The translations under genes were made by a program, and so were the position numbers. 64,000 nt of DNA, taken from contig JAFOEU010000002.1 in assembly GCA_017387685.1 (NCBI GenBank), positions 85,974 through 149,973 of the forward strand, read 5' to 3'. Origin of the DNA: Clostridia bacterium (GTDB lineage: Bacteria; Bacillota; Clostridia; Oscillospirales; CAG-272). Below the pieces are notes generated by a model. It had not been told where the DNA came from and made no database searches. It was given only the letters and a program-made list of their open reading frames with translations. Shown one piece after another: positions 7,804 to 16,970 of this stretch (position 1 is the stretch's first letter; every line of letters starts with the position of its first letter).

Positions 7804-10053
7804 ATGCGTTTATTCAATGATATAGCGAAGCGTACGGTTGCGTTTCTTCTGCTTGCCGTCACAGCCTTCGCATCTATCACCTATTCGCTCGGGTACTATG
7901 ATTTTTCCTTCATAGAACGCCCAAATAACGGTTATAACGATGCTTGGACTCAGGACTATCTCGGAACTCTCGAGCCGGGTACGAATATTTCGGATTTCAC
8001 CGGTGTTACGGGTGAGTCAACAACTTATCCCGCCACAGACCCCGTAACGTCGCCTGTGACCGATCCGATCACTCAGCCACCGTCAACCTCAACAATCGCC
8101 CCCGATACCACGGCTCGTCCTTCGGTTGATACTACTTCGCCCGAAACAACTCCTCCCGATCAGCCCACCTTCCCCGGCAGCTCATCCACTCTTGCGGACT
8201 ATCTTGCCGAGGGATATAAGATAAGCTGGGCTAATTACGATCCATCAATGCAATTTGCAGAGGTCGTTCTCAACTCCGACGGACTTGACTCCTATACGCA
8301 GGGTAGCTACAAGATGGTCAGAGTTCTTATGGAGCTTGATTACGGTGAGGGACACCGCGAAGTCGGCCAGTATGTCAACAAAAGTGAGCTTCGCCCCTCG
8401 CTCGAGGTCTATATGGGATATATACTCATTGATTCAGGCGTAGGAAACGTTATTTCAGGTATCAGCGATAAGCTTTATACCGATTCCGTCAGAGTCAGCA
8501 TTTACGATTCTGGGGGCAATTTCATCGGTATTTACCCCGGCGAAGAGATCATTCCCGCCTATACCCGCGACAGCAAGGACAGGCCTGTGTTCGTTTATAA
8601 GAACGTCTACTATTATCTGAATGCCGAAACAGGTCGCTTTGAGCTTTCGGATTTCAATCCTACGATTGACTGCCGCGGACTTTATTTCGATTACAATCCC
8701 GATTTTGGCAAGAGCGACAATAAGTATAAGATATACAGCACCGTTCAGACGATCACCGAGACCTTCGTTATGAAGGATACAACGAGCTATTATACGAGAT
8801 ACGGCGTTGACTCCCGTCTTGCGGAGCAGATATATCTTACCTACCCGAAATTCGCAAATCAGATAGCGCAGGAATTCCAACCCGGAAAATATTACAACAG
8901 ACTTTTCGCAGAAAAGCTTGCAGAGGTAATTAAAGGAATTGCAATAAACGGAATTACTACAGAGGTTCCCGTGATTCCCGAAGAAACCGAGCCGCCCGAA
9001 ACAACCGAATCACCCGAAACAACGCTTGATCCCGAAGCAACGGGCGATCCCGAAGCAACGGTCGATCCCGAAGCAACGGGCGAGCCTGAAACTACGTTAG
9101 AACCCGAAACGACAGCAGAACCTGAAACGACAACGGAACCCGAAACTACGATAGAACCCGAAGCTACAGTTGTTCCCGAAGTTACCACCCACGTTATAAC
9201 CGAGGAAACTACCGTCGAGGGACCTCAACCGAGAAGCCTTATCGTCAGCAACGATGATGCGGATAAAGACGGCGTTCCCGACAGAATTACAATCGACCTC
9301 GTCTACGATGCTTACCGATTTACCTATCGCGCGAGCGAGCCGAAGATCGATACCTCAAAGGTTACCACCAATAAGTACACCAAGAATCAGTATATTACCC
9401 ACACTATAAGCTGGAATACCGATTTCAAGTATGCTAAGGCGTATAATTTCAGCGAGAATCGTGCTTATACGGTTGACGATAAGGGCATCGTTAAGATCAT
9501 CAATACGAGCGGCAACTCTGCTGTGTATCTTTATAACGAGTATAAGGCAAGCAGCTCGGGCGGTTCTTATTACCGTCTTCAGTACTATACCGAGCCCTTC
9601 GAACGCGATGAATATATGCTCGGTCATTATTACTTCAATGACGGGCTTATCCGTATGCGCGTAGTTGAGATCCGTCCTCACAAGCCCGACATTTACGAGG
9701 AGCAGTATGAGGTTCTCGTTAATACGAGTGGCAAGCAGGTAGCGGTCGTTCCTGAGGGATACAATCTCGTTTCCTACTCCGACAGCGTTCTTCTTGTCGA
9801 GCGTGACGGAAGATACGGGTATTATCACCGCGATGGCTATTGGGTAGCACAGCCTATCTACACCTATGCAGCTCCCTTTATCGAGGGGCTTGCCGTTGTA
9901 GGCTACACCGACGGCATCAAGGGCGTTATTGACACCGCCGGAAATATCGTAATTCCTTTCCGCTATACCTCGATTTCAAATGCGTCGACAGGTATTTTTG
10001 CTTGCTTCAGCGAGGCGGATGGCTGGAAGGTATACGCGAAATTAAGTAAATGA
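7804..10053 (+). CDS. Exported WG-repeat protein with Pro/Glu/Thr spacer
   Basis: A 749-residue surface-type protein. The ATG at 7804 is chosen because TTGGAGA at 7792-7798 is its ribosome site. Residues 10-30 form a signal or anchor helix. Thr/Pro-rich linkers occupy about 65-130 and again about 395-465, the latter a tandem PET/PEA repeat. The C-terminal 100 residues hold WG-type beta repeats (GRYGYYHRDGYW, KGVIDTAGNIVIPF), a fold used for binding at cell surfaces. The middle part is not recognised; it contains tyrosine-rich segments such as YYTRYGVDSRLAEQIYLTYP. It ends the galK transcript, and a good terminator follows. Function unknown; ligand binding is a guess. Confidence 0.8.
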   Translation: MRLFNDIAKRTVAFLLLAVTAFASITYSLGYYDFSFIERPNNGYNDAWTQDYLGTLEPGTNISDFTGVTGESTTYPATDPVTSPVTDPITQPPSTSTIAPDTTARPSVDTTSPETTPPDQPTFPGSSSTLADYLAEGYKISWANYDPSMQFAEVVLNSDGLDSYTQGSYKMVRVLMELDYGEGHREVGQYVNKSELRPSLEVYMGYILIDSGVGNVISGISDKLYTDSVRVSIYDSGGNFIGIYPGEEIIPAYTRDSKDRPVFVYKNVYYYLNAETGRFELSDFNPTIDCRGLYFDYNPDFGKSDNKYKIYSTVQTITETFVMKDTTSYYTRYGVDSRLAEQIYLTYPKFANQIAQEFQPGKYYNRLFAEKLAEVIKGIAINGITTEVPVIPEETEPPETTESPETTLDPEATGDPEATVDPEATGEPETTLEPETTAEPETTTEPETTIEPEATVVPEVTTHVITEETTVEGPQPRSLIVSNDDADKDGVPDRITIDLVYDAYRFTYRASEPKIDTSKVTTNKYTKNQYITHTISWNTDFKYAKAYNFSENRAYTVDDKGIVKIINTSGNSAVYLYNEYKASSSGGSYYRLQYYTEPFERDEYMLGHYYFNDGLIRMRVVEIRPHKPDIYEEQYEVLVNTSGKQVAVVPEGYNLVSYSDSVLLVERDGRYGYYHRDGYWVAQPIYTYAAPFIEGLAVVGYTDGIKGVIDTAGNIVIPFRYTSISNASTGIFACFSEADGWKVYAKLSK
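8976..9186 (+). repeat. Degenerate tandem repeat coding for PE(T/A)T units
   Basis: Within the WG-repeat gene, 12-base units of the type CCCGAAACAACG recur about fifteen times with small changes, encoding a PETT/PEAT spacer. Such tracts can change length by slippage in units of 12 bases without frameshift. Confidence 0.7.
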
Positions 10054-10060
10054 TTTATTA

Positions 10061-10093
10061 AAGAGCATCTTTTTTGAAAAGGTGCTCTTTTGT
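10061..10093 (+). terminator. Terminator of the galK operon
   Basis: AGAGCATCTTTT pairs with AAAAGGTGCTCT (one G-U pair), followed by TTTTGTT. Confidence 0.8.
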
Positions 10094-10102
10094 TAATAAA
10101 AA

Positions 10103-10146
10103 CTATGCTTTTTCGTCTTATTGAGTCGAAAAACATAGAGTATAAT
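10103..10146 (+). promoter_or_regulatory. Inverted repeat next to a TATAAT box before the OB-fold lipoprotein
   Basis: CTATGCTTTTTCG and CGAAAAACATAG form an imperfect inverted repeat spaced by about ten bases (10103-10138), directly before TATAAT at 10141-10146. The -35 region therefore falls inside the repeat, and no consensus -35 is visible. This is the geometry of an operator, but no regulator is known. Confidence 0.4.
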
Positions 10147-10179
10147 ATTGAGGTTAAAAATACCGAAAGGAAAAAGAAA

Positions 10180-12672
10180 ATGACGTTCAGAAGAATTACG
10201 GCTCTTCTCCTTCTCGTTGCTATGTCGCTCACTATGCTTGCGGCTTGCGGCACAGAGGCACAGAGCGAAGACACAACCGCTCCCGTAACCGAAAATACGG
10301 AGGCTCCCGCAGACACCACCGAGGCACCCGCCGAGGACACAACGGCTGAAAATACGGATGCCGTCACAGAAGCTCCTGCGGACACCACAGAGCCTACGGA
10401 GGTCTACAACACCATCACTATCGCCGAAGCACTCACGCTTTGCGAAAAGTACGTTGAAACTCCTTCCACCGAAAGATACTACATCCGCGGTATCGTAAAA
10501 GAGCTCCAGAGCGAGCAGTACGGTCAGATGATCATTGAGGACTCGACCGGCTCGATTATGGTCTACGGCTCTTACAGCGCGGACGGAACCGTAAGATACA
10601 GCTCGCTTACCGAAAAGCCCGTAGTCGGTGATGAGGTCCTTTTCTACGGAACTCTTCAGAATTACAAGGGCAACACCAAGGAGATCCAGAGCGGCTGGAT
10701 CATCGAGTTCAAGGCGAACGGATACGTTCCCGAGGCTCCCAAGCTTCCCGCGTTTGATACCGCTCTCACCGTAGCGGAGCTTCTCGCTCTTCCTCTTTCC
10801 TCGAATCAGATCACCGAGGGACGCTACTACGTTACCGCCAAGATCGAGTCTGTCACCAACGCGACATACGGCGCGATGGTTATCGCTGACTCCACCGGCA
10901 GCATTTCGGTTTACAACAGCAAGAGCGCTGACGGCAAGACCGATTATCAGAATATGACCGACAAACCCGTCAAGGGCGACGAGGTCAGGCTTTACTGCAC
11001 CGTTCAGAATTTCAACGGCACTTATGAGATCAAGAGCGCGTATATCGTTGAGTTCAAGCACAACACCGTTGACGAGTCCGCTTACACTTCTATGAGCATC
11101 GCGGACGCGCGCAATGCCGCAGAGGGCGCAAAGGTCAAGGTAGAGGGCGTTGTTGCCGCTATTACCTACGCGACCGGTATGGTTCCCTCCGGCGTTATCC
11201 TCGTTGACAACACAGGCTCGATTTACCTCTACGACGGCGACCTCGCGGCTACCGTTGCAAAGGGCAACAAGATCACCGTTGCGGCAGAGAAGACCTGGTG
11301 GGTTCTCGACACCGAGCAGGCAAACGCGCAGAAATTCGGCTATAAGGGCTGCAACCAGCTCACCGCCGCTTGGCTCATTTCCAACGATAAGGGCAACCAC
11401 GATTTTGATAAGTCATGGATCACCGAATCTACCGTAAAGACCATCGTTGACACTCCCGTCACCGAGGACGTAAGCTCGATCCTCTACAAGGTTACCGCGC
11501 TCATCAAGGAAGTTCCCGGCAGCGGATTTACCAACTACTACATCTTCGATCTCGACGGCGAGACCGGAACCTATTCTTACTCCCAGTGCAACGGCGGCGA
11601 TTTTGAGTGGCTCCGCGCGTTCGACGGTAAGATCTGCACCGTTTACGTAATGGCACTTAACGCAAAGTCCACCGCTTCCGATTGCTTCTGGAGATTCCTT
11701 CCCGTTGCTGTGATCGACGAGGGCTTTGATCCCGCAAGCGTCAACGCCGCAGAATTTGCGGTCAAGTATTACGCCGTTCCTCAGTTCAAGTCTACCACCT
11801 TCTCGGGCGATCCCGCGCTTGAGCTTCTTGAAAGCGCATCCTCCGATATCATCGGATTCAGCGGTATCAAGTTTACTTATACCTCGAGCAATACCTCTGT
11901 TGTTTCCATCTCAAATGAAAACGGCAAGAATGTTCTTCATTGCAATTCCGCAGGTACTGCGGTCGTAACCGTTAAGGCTGAGCATAACGGCAAGACCTAC
12001 ACCGAGGATATCACCTTCACCGTAACCTCCTCCGAGAGCATTTCCGCGATCACCGTCAAGGATGCGATCGCATCCGCGGCTGATACCAAGGTCACCGTCA
12101 AGGGTATCGTCGGACCCTCGCTCGTAAATCAGTCAGGCTTCTACCTCATCGACGAGACGGGTATCATCGCAGTTCTTTGCGATGCGAGCGTATTCGACGG
12201 CATCAAGATCGGTAACGAGGTTGTTATCGAGGGCGTAAGAACCGTCAAGACCAAGGGCGGCGACGCATACTTCGGTCAGAGCCATCTCGCAGAGGGCAAG
12301 GTAGTTGCAAACTATTACGGCACTCACAACTACGCGGATTCCTTCTTCGTAATCGATAAGACCGTTGCCGACTTCTACGCGCTCGATCCCAAGACCGACT
12401 ATTCGACCACCGTATTCGTTCTCAAGGCAAAGGTTGAATTCACGGGCGGCGGATACTCCACGAGCGTAAACCTCGTTTCGGGCAACAGTAAGATCAGCCT
12501 CTACTGCTCGGGCTCGGGACAGTACAGCTGGCTTCAGGCTTATGACGGACAGGAGGTAACCCTCGAGGTTGCAGCCTGCAACTGGAACTCGAAGGACTAC
12601 TGGCGCGGATGCGTTCTCGCAGTACGCACCGCAGACGGTAAGGTTCTCAACGAGCTTAACTTCGCACACTGA
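10180..12672 (+). CDS. Lipoprotein with multiple OB-fold-like domains and a Big_2-like domain
   Basis: 830 residues from the ATG at 10180, which follows a GAAAGG site; the lipobox ends at Cys23 (LAAC). After a Thr/Glu/Pro linker come repeated OB-fold-like units of about 100 residues with the pattern YYIRGIV..DSTGSI.VY..GDEV...G...NYKG; at least three are clear near residues 85-290, and related ones lie near 310-400 and 640-830. A bacterial Ig-like (Big_2) segment with VTVKAEHNGKTY precedes the last ones. OB-fold lipoproteins of this sort can bind nucleic acid or sugars outside the cell. It is monocistronic, between its own terminator and the previous one. Confidence 0.75.
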   Translation: MTFRRITALLLLVAMSLTMLAACGTEAQSEDTTAPVTENTEAPADTTEAPAEDTTAENTDAVTEAPADTTEPTEVYNTITIAEALTLCEKYVETPSTERYYIRGIVKELQSEQYGQMIIEDSTGSIMVYGSYSADGTVRYSSLTEKPVVGDEVLFYGTLQNYKGNTKEIQSGWIIEFKANGYVPEAPKLPAFDTALTVAELLALPLSSNQITEGRYYVTAKIESVTNATYGAMVIADSTGSISVYNSKSADGKTDYQNMTDKPVKGDEVRLYCTVQNFNGTYEIKSAYIVEFKHNTVDESAYTSMSIADARNAAEGAKVKVEGVVAAITYATGMVPSGVILVDNTGSIYLYDGDLAATVAKGNKITVAAEKTWWVLDTEQANAQKFGYKGCNQLTAAWLISNDKGNHDFDKSWITESTVKTIVDTPVTEDVSSILYKVTALIKEVPGSGFTNYYIFDLDGETGTYSYSQCNGGDFEWLRAFDGKICTVYVMALNAKSTASDCFWRFLPVAVIDEGFDPASVNAAEFAVKYYAVPQFKSTTFSGDPALELLESASSDIIGFSGIKFTYTSSNTSVVSISNENGKNVLHCNSAGTAVVTVKAEHNGKTYTEDITFTVTSSESISAITVKDAIASAADTKVTVKGIVGPSLVNQSGFYLIDETGIIAVLCDASVFDGIKIGNEVVIEGVRTVKTKGGDAYFGQSHLAEGKVVANYYGTHNYADSFFVIDKTVADFYALDPKTDYSTTVFVLKAKVEFTGGGYSTSVNLVSGNSKISLYCSGSGQYSWLQAYDGQEVTLEVAACNWNSKDYWRGCVLAVRTADGKVLNELNFAH

Positions 12673-12680
12673 TAACAATA

Positions 12681-12720
12681 GAAACGCCGCCGCGCATCAA
12701 GCGCGGCGGCGTTTCTTTTA
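12681..12720. terminator. Strong GC-rich terminator shared by convergent genes
   Basis: AAACGCCGCCGCGC pairs perfectly with GCGCGGCGGCGTTT, loop ATCAA, then TTTTAC on the plus strand. It overlaps the last codons of the convergent MATE gene. Confidence 0.85.
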
Positions 12721-14148
12721 CTTAACTATTCTTGATTTTGACATATTGAATCTGCTGAAATAAATGAGCAGAGTGGTTGCGCAGGCGAGCCAGCCGAGGG
12801 GGTATGCCATACCGATCGGAACGAGATTGCCCGAAATGAATGTTGAGATAACGAAGAGCATAAGCTGTCTGAAGCCGACGAAGGTGGCAAGCATTATAAC
12901 CATCGGCGCGGTAGTATTGCCCGAGCCTCTGAGCGCCGCCGAAATCACCTGATTCACACAGCAACAAACGTAGAAGGGCGAAATACAGCGCAAGAGGATC
13001 GCCGCGTTCTTTACAACGTCGGGATTGGAATTGAAGATCGAGGTCCAGAAGGGAGCCCAGATCATGATCGGGATTATGATCGCAACTGCTGAAACAAACG
13101 CCATTCCGAGAGCGAGATAAGTGCCCTTCTTTGCGCGTTTGGTATCGTTCACGCCGAGGTTCTGACCGACGAAGGTGGTAACTGCGAGTCCTATCGATTG
13201 AATAGGCAGGAATATGAATTGGTCTATCTTCGAATATGCCGTCCAAGCCGCAAGAACGACGGTCTGCATATCCTCACCCGAGGTGAGTCCGCCGGGTACT
13301 GTTGCCCCTGCTATGTAATACTGAACGAAAACATTGGAGAAGGACGTGATCGCCATCTGAATTGCCGCAGGGAAGCCGACCTTGGCGATCTTTTTGAGGT
13401 AAAATGCTTCAAATCGGATCTTCTTGACGTAAAGCTTAACGCAAGTGTCGGTTTTGAAGAGCGCGATCAGTGTCATAATGGCTGAAAGAGTCTGCGCGAT
13501 AACCGTTGCAAGGGCAACTCCCGCAACGCCCATATCGAGCCAAAATACGAACACAAGGTCAAGAACGGTGTTGGTGATGGCAGCGGCGATAAGGAAGTAG
13601 AACGGTCTCTGCGAGTCGCCGATCGCGCGGAGAAATCCCGCGCCCATATTGTAGATCATCAGCGAGGTAACGCCCGCAAAGTATATGGTAAGGTAAGTTT
13701 TTGCTTCCTTAAATACAGGATTTGCATCACCCGCACCGTCTGTCTGCAGTATCAGATCGAGGGCAAACGGAGTCATAAGGATTCCGACGATCGTGAAGAT
13801 GACAGCCATAACGAGCGTCATAGCCATTGCCGTGTGAACCGTCTTGTTTGCCTTTTCCTCGTCCTTTGCACCGAAATACTGCGATATGATTACGCCCGCA
13901 CCGCTTGAAAATCCAAGAAAGAAGCCTATGAGTATGTTGATGACCTGACCGACACTTCCGACAGCCGCGAATGCCGCGGTATTGCCCGTTTGACCTATGA
14001 CCCAAGTGTCAACAAGATTATATAATTGCTGAAAAAGATTGCCGACGAGCAGAGGAAGGGCAAAGATGATTATGTTCTTCGCTATGCTGCCGTGAGTCAT
14101 ATCCATTGCTTTCTTTTTGCCGAATCCAAGACGTTTTATTGCTTCCAT
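12718..14148 (-). CDS. MATE-family efflux transporter
   Basis: 476 residues with twelve predicted membrane helices, in the DinF/NorM-like multidrug and toxic compound extrusion family. The N-terminal block (IFALPLLVGNLFQQLYNLVDTWVIGQ) and the VGFLRAIGDSQRPF-type loop (here GAGFLRAIGDSQRPF) are typical, as is the mid-protein AWTAYSKIDQF segment. It would export cationic compounds or metabolites against sodium or proton gradients; the substrate cannot be read. GAGGCGG precedes the ATG. Divergent from the isomerase-like gene. Confidence 0.92.
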   Translation of the reverse strand: MEAIKRLGFGKKKAMDMTHGSIAKNIIIFALPLLVGNLFQQLYNLVDTWVIGQTGNTAAFAAVGSVGQVINILIGFFLGFSSGAGVIISQYFGAKDEEKANKTVHTAMAMTLVMAVIFTIVGILMTPFALDLILQTDGAGDANPVFKEAKTYLTIYFAGVTSLMIYNMGAGFLRAIGDSQRPFYFLIAAAITNTVLDLVFVFWLDMGVAGVALATVIAQTLSAIMTLIALFKTDTCVKLYVKKIRFEAFYLKKIAKVGFPAAIQMAITSFSNVFVQYYIAGATVPGGLTSGEDMQTVVLAAWTAYSKIDQFIFLPIQSIGLAVTTFVGQNLGVNDTKRAKKGTYLALGMAFVSAVAIIIPIMIWAPFWTSIFNSNPDVVKNAAILLRCISPFYVCCCVNQVISAALRGSGNTTAPMVIMLATFVGFRQLMLFVISTFISGNLVPIGMAYPLGWLACATTLLIYFSRFNMSKSRIVK

Positions 14149-14183
14149 AATGCCGCCTCAACAGAAAAATATTGTTGTATGAT

Positions 14184-14212
14184 ATTATATCACATAAAAT
14201 CGAAAAATGCAA
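14184..14212 (-). promoter_or_regulatory. Promoter of the MATE gene
   Basis: Minus-strand TTGCAT (14207-14212) and TATAAT (14184-14189), 17-base spacer. Confidence 0.65.
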
Positions 14213-14314
14213 GTTATGTCCGCAAAAATAATTATGCATAGCGGTTTTAGTTTATTGAGGCTCTGATAAGCTTAATAGGAAGGTTGAAAAAATCTTGAAA
14301 TTTCCTCAAACAGG

Positions 14315-14343
14315 TTGACAAATTATACCGCTTGTTGTATAAT
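14315..14343 (+). promoter_or_regulatory. Promoter of the 14.4-kb isomerase-like gene
   Basis: TTGACA (14315-14320) and TATAAT (14338-14343), 17-base spacer; the ATG follows at 14412 after a CGGAGGTG ribosome site. Confidence 0.8.
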
Positions 14344-14411
14344 TTATAATGTATTGGTTTAGGTGAACAATATCCTCAACAGTCGGTTCCCCTATATTTC
14401 GGAGGTGTAAT

Positions 14412-15302
14412 ATGTCAGTATTAAAGCCGGGCACGATGACCAATCTGTTTTATAAATACAGACCCGGAAAAGAAAACGTAGTTGAATCAATGCGCCGTCT
14501 GCGCGAGATCGGATTTGAGGTTATGGATCTTTGTATGTGCCCGATGCAGAGAAATAAATTTGAGCTCTGCGAGGATGAAAACTGGGAGCGCTTCACCGAT
14601 AATATCGGTAACGAGGCGGCAAAGCTCGGAATCTCCTTCGTTCAGTGCCATCCCGTTTATCCCAAGCCTCTTTGCCGCCGCAAATCGGCTGATGAGGACG
14701 GATGCGAAAAGAACGAGTTCTTTGCTAAAATGCTCGACCGTTCGCTCGATATTGCGTCAAGACTCGGAATTCCGTGGGCAGTAATGCATCCGCTTGAAGA
14801 AGCGATCGAGTGTGAATATGATCTTGAGTTCAACACCAAATACAATCTCGAGGTTTACGGTCCTTTGTATGAAAAGTACGCTCACAGAGGACTCGGATTT
14901 GCATTCGAGAATATGTGCGACGTTGACGGCAGACGCCGCTTCGGCGTAACTCCTGACGAGCTTAAAATGATCCTCAATGCATTCGGCGACCGCAAGGTCG
15001 GTATTTGCTGGGACACCGGACATGCCAATCGCATTTATAACGACGGCATCGCCCCCTTGCGCAGAGTAGGGAAGGACCTTGTCTGCACCCACATCGACGA
15101 TAACATCGGCACCGTTGACCTCCACCAGATGCCCTTTATGGGAACAGTTCCGTGGGCGAAGGTTATGCAGACCCTCAAGGAGATCGGCTACGAAGGCGGA
15201 TTTGTCTACGAGCTCTCGACAACCAAGCGTCTCCCCGACGAGCTCAAGAAGCCCGCTGTCGAGTATTCCTACAAGATCGCGGAATATCTCGTAAATCTTT
15301 AA
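14412..15302 (+). CDS. Sugar phosphate isomerase/epimerase-like TIM-barrel protein
   Basis: 296 residues of the AP_endonuc_2 / xylose isomerase-like barrel family. Metal-site residues are suggested by QCHPVY, WAVMHPLEEA, FENMCD, ICWDTGHANR and THIDDN, the usual His/Glu/Asp ladder of this fold. These enzymes isomerise or epimerise keto sugars and inositols. No signal peptide. It may be cotranscribed with the following surface protein, as no terminator lies in the 70-base gap. A second, unrelated-looking member of the same superfamily is at 62449-63303. Confidence 0.85.
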   Translation: MSVLKPGTMTNLFYKYRPGKENVVESMRRLREIGFEVMDLCMCPMQRNKFELCEDENWERFTDNIGNEAAKLGISFVQCHPVYPKPLCRRKSADEDGCEKNEFFAKMLDRSLDIASRLGIPWAVMHPLEEAIECEYDLEFNTKYNLEVYGPLYEKYAHRGLGFAFENMCDVDGRRRFGVTPDELKMILNAFGDRKVGICWDTGHANRIYNDGIAPLRRVGKDLVCTHIDDNIGTVDLHQMPFMGTVPWAKVMQTLKEIGYEGGFVYELSTTKRLPDELKKPAVEYSYKIAEYLVNL

Positions 15303-15374
15303 GATTTTTTGCTGTGCGTTCACACGGCTGAAAATAGAAATATTTTTAATTACGAAAGGCAAGGTATTTCAATT

Positions 15375-16949
15375 ATGAAAAAATTTACCTCGATGCTCAT
15401 TGCTCTTGCAATGCTTGCAGCAATGACTGTCATTATGATCCCCACGGCATCTGCCGCTTGGGACGGAACTTCCGTTTCCGCCGCTCTTGTTGGCTCGGGT
15501 ACTGAGTACGATCCATTCATCATTTCCGGCGAAAATGATCTCGCTTTCGTAGCAAAGCAGGTCAATGACGGTGTTACTACCTTCGAAGGACAGTATTTCA
15601 AACTCGCCGTAGACCTCGACCTCGGCGGCAAACTCTGGACTCCAATCGGAGTTGCAAAGACATACTTCTTCGGCAACTTTGACGGTGACGGACATACCAT
15701 CACCGGACTTAACGTAAAGACCGATCCCGCAAATTCCTCCGCACAGTACGGCGGACTTTTCGGCAGAATCTGTGACGGTGTTGTCAAGAATCTTACGATC
15801 GAGAACGCAAAGGTTATCTCTCTTAAGTATGGAGGCACCGTAGCGGGTCTTCTTTCCTGCACCAAAGAAACGGGTTCCGCCGCTATCATCAATTGCCGAG
15901 TAATCAACTCCGAAATTTACGCAACTCAGCCCGGCGGTATCGTAGGCCGTTCCGCTACGACCGGTGCTACTAAGGGTCAGCTCCGCATCACCGGTTGCTC
16001 GGTAGAAAATCTTTATATCGGTCAGGTATCCATCGACGAGTACCCCAAGGCAGAGGTCAAGAACCACTACGTTGGTGGTATCGCGGGATGCTCGGGTGCA
16101 ACCGTTATCGACGGCTGTTCCGTTAAGAACTTTACCGCGGACGTTTGCGGAACAAGTATGGCTCCTGCAGGCGGAATCATCGGATGTCTGGGCGCAAGCA
16201 GCCTTGCTACCGACGTTACAAACTGCTACGTTGTAGGCGTTAAATTTACCGCTTTGGCTGAAAGCCACGCGGAAAAGACCAACCTCGGCGGTCTTATCGG
16301 TAAAGCGGCTCACGCTGCTGTTTCGGCAGGTGACCCCAATACCGAATACAATATCTTTAACTGCTTCGTTTCCGACATTGAATTAACAAATAACACCACC
16401 TCTATCCGTAACGGTGTCGTTATCGGTTGGGTAGCTGATACTATTTTCTTCAATGACGTTTACTACGTTCCCGCAGGAGAACTCCCCTCCTTTGGCGAGG
16501 ATACATATTTTAACGAATGGCCCTTTATGGAGATCGCTGCCGCATCTCTTCTTACTGCAGAACAGCTCAACAAGGGCAACTCTACCGCAGTTTGGGTTGA
16601 TGACGTTGTAGCAGGATACCCCACTATCGATGTTGATGCAGCTATTGCAAACACTCCTTCCTTTATTGACTACTTTGTAGAGAATGCAGAGGAGACCACT
16701 GCAGAGGTAACTACCGAGGCTCCCACTCCCGAAACCACTAAGGCGCCCGAGACCGAAGCTCCCGCAGAGACCACTGAGGCTGTTGTTGAAACCACCGAGG
16801 CTCCCATTGCGACCAACGCTCCCGAGGCTACCAAGGCACCCGAAACCGAGGCTCCCAAGTCCGAGGGCGGATGCGGCTCCGCTATTGCAAGCGGCGTTGC
16901 AATCGTGGCTCTTCTTGGTTCCGCTATCGTATTCAAAAAGAGAAAGTGA
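15375..16949 (+). CDS. Surface protein with GLUG-like repeats and C-terminal anchor
   Basis: 524 residues from ATG 15375. A signal peptide (cut near ASAAW) leads into a repeat region with GLUG-like motifs (GGLFGR, GGIVGRS, GGIAGCS, GGIIGCL, GGLIGKA), each followed by an NCYV/GCSV strand. A Thr/Glu/Ala/Pro linker (about 455-500) leads to a C-terminal hydrophobic helix and KKRK tail, preceded by GGCGSA. There is no LPXTG, so anchoring is probably by the tail helix. It is followed 21 bases later by the first solute-binding-like lipoprotein, suggesting a common transcript. Adhesion or glycan binding is plausible but not shown. Confidence 0.8.
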   Translation: MKKFTSMLIALAMLAAMTVIMIPTASAAWDGTSVSAALVGSGTEYDPFIISGENDLAFVAKQVNDGVTTFEGQYFKLAVDLDLGGKLWTPIGVAKTYFFGNFDGDGHTITGLNVKTDPANSSAQYGGLFGRICDGVVKNLTIENAKVISLKYGGTVAGLLSCTKETGSAAIINCRVINSEIYATQPGGIVGRSATTGATKGQLRITGCSVENLYIGQVSIDEYPKAEVKNHYVGGIAGCSGATVIDGCSVKNFTADVCGTSMAPAGGIIGCLGASSLATDVTNCYVVGVKFTALAESHAEKTNLGGLIGKAAHAAVSAGDPNTEYNIFNCFVSDIELTNNTTSIRNGVVIGWVADTIFFNDVYYVPAGELPSFGEDTYFNEWPFMEIAAASLLTAEQLNKGNSTAVWVDDVVAGYPTIDVDAAIANTPSFIDYFVENAEETTAEVTTEAPTPETTKAPETEAPAETTEAVVETTEAPIATNAPEATKAPETEAPKSEGGCGSAIASGVAIVALLGSAIVFKKRK

Positions 16950-16970
16950 TAACTTATTAAGGTGAAGAAT

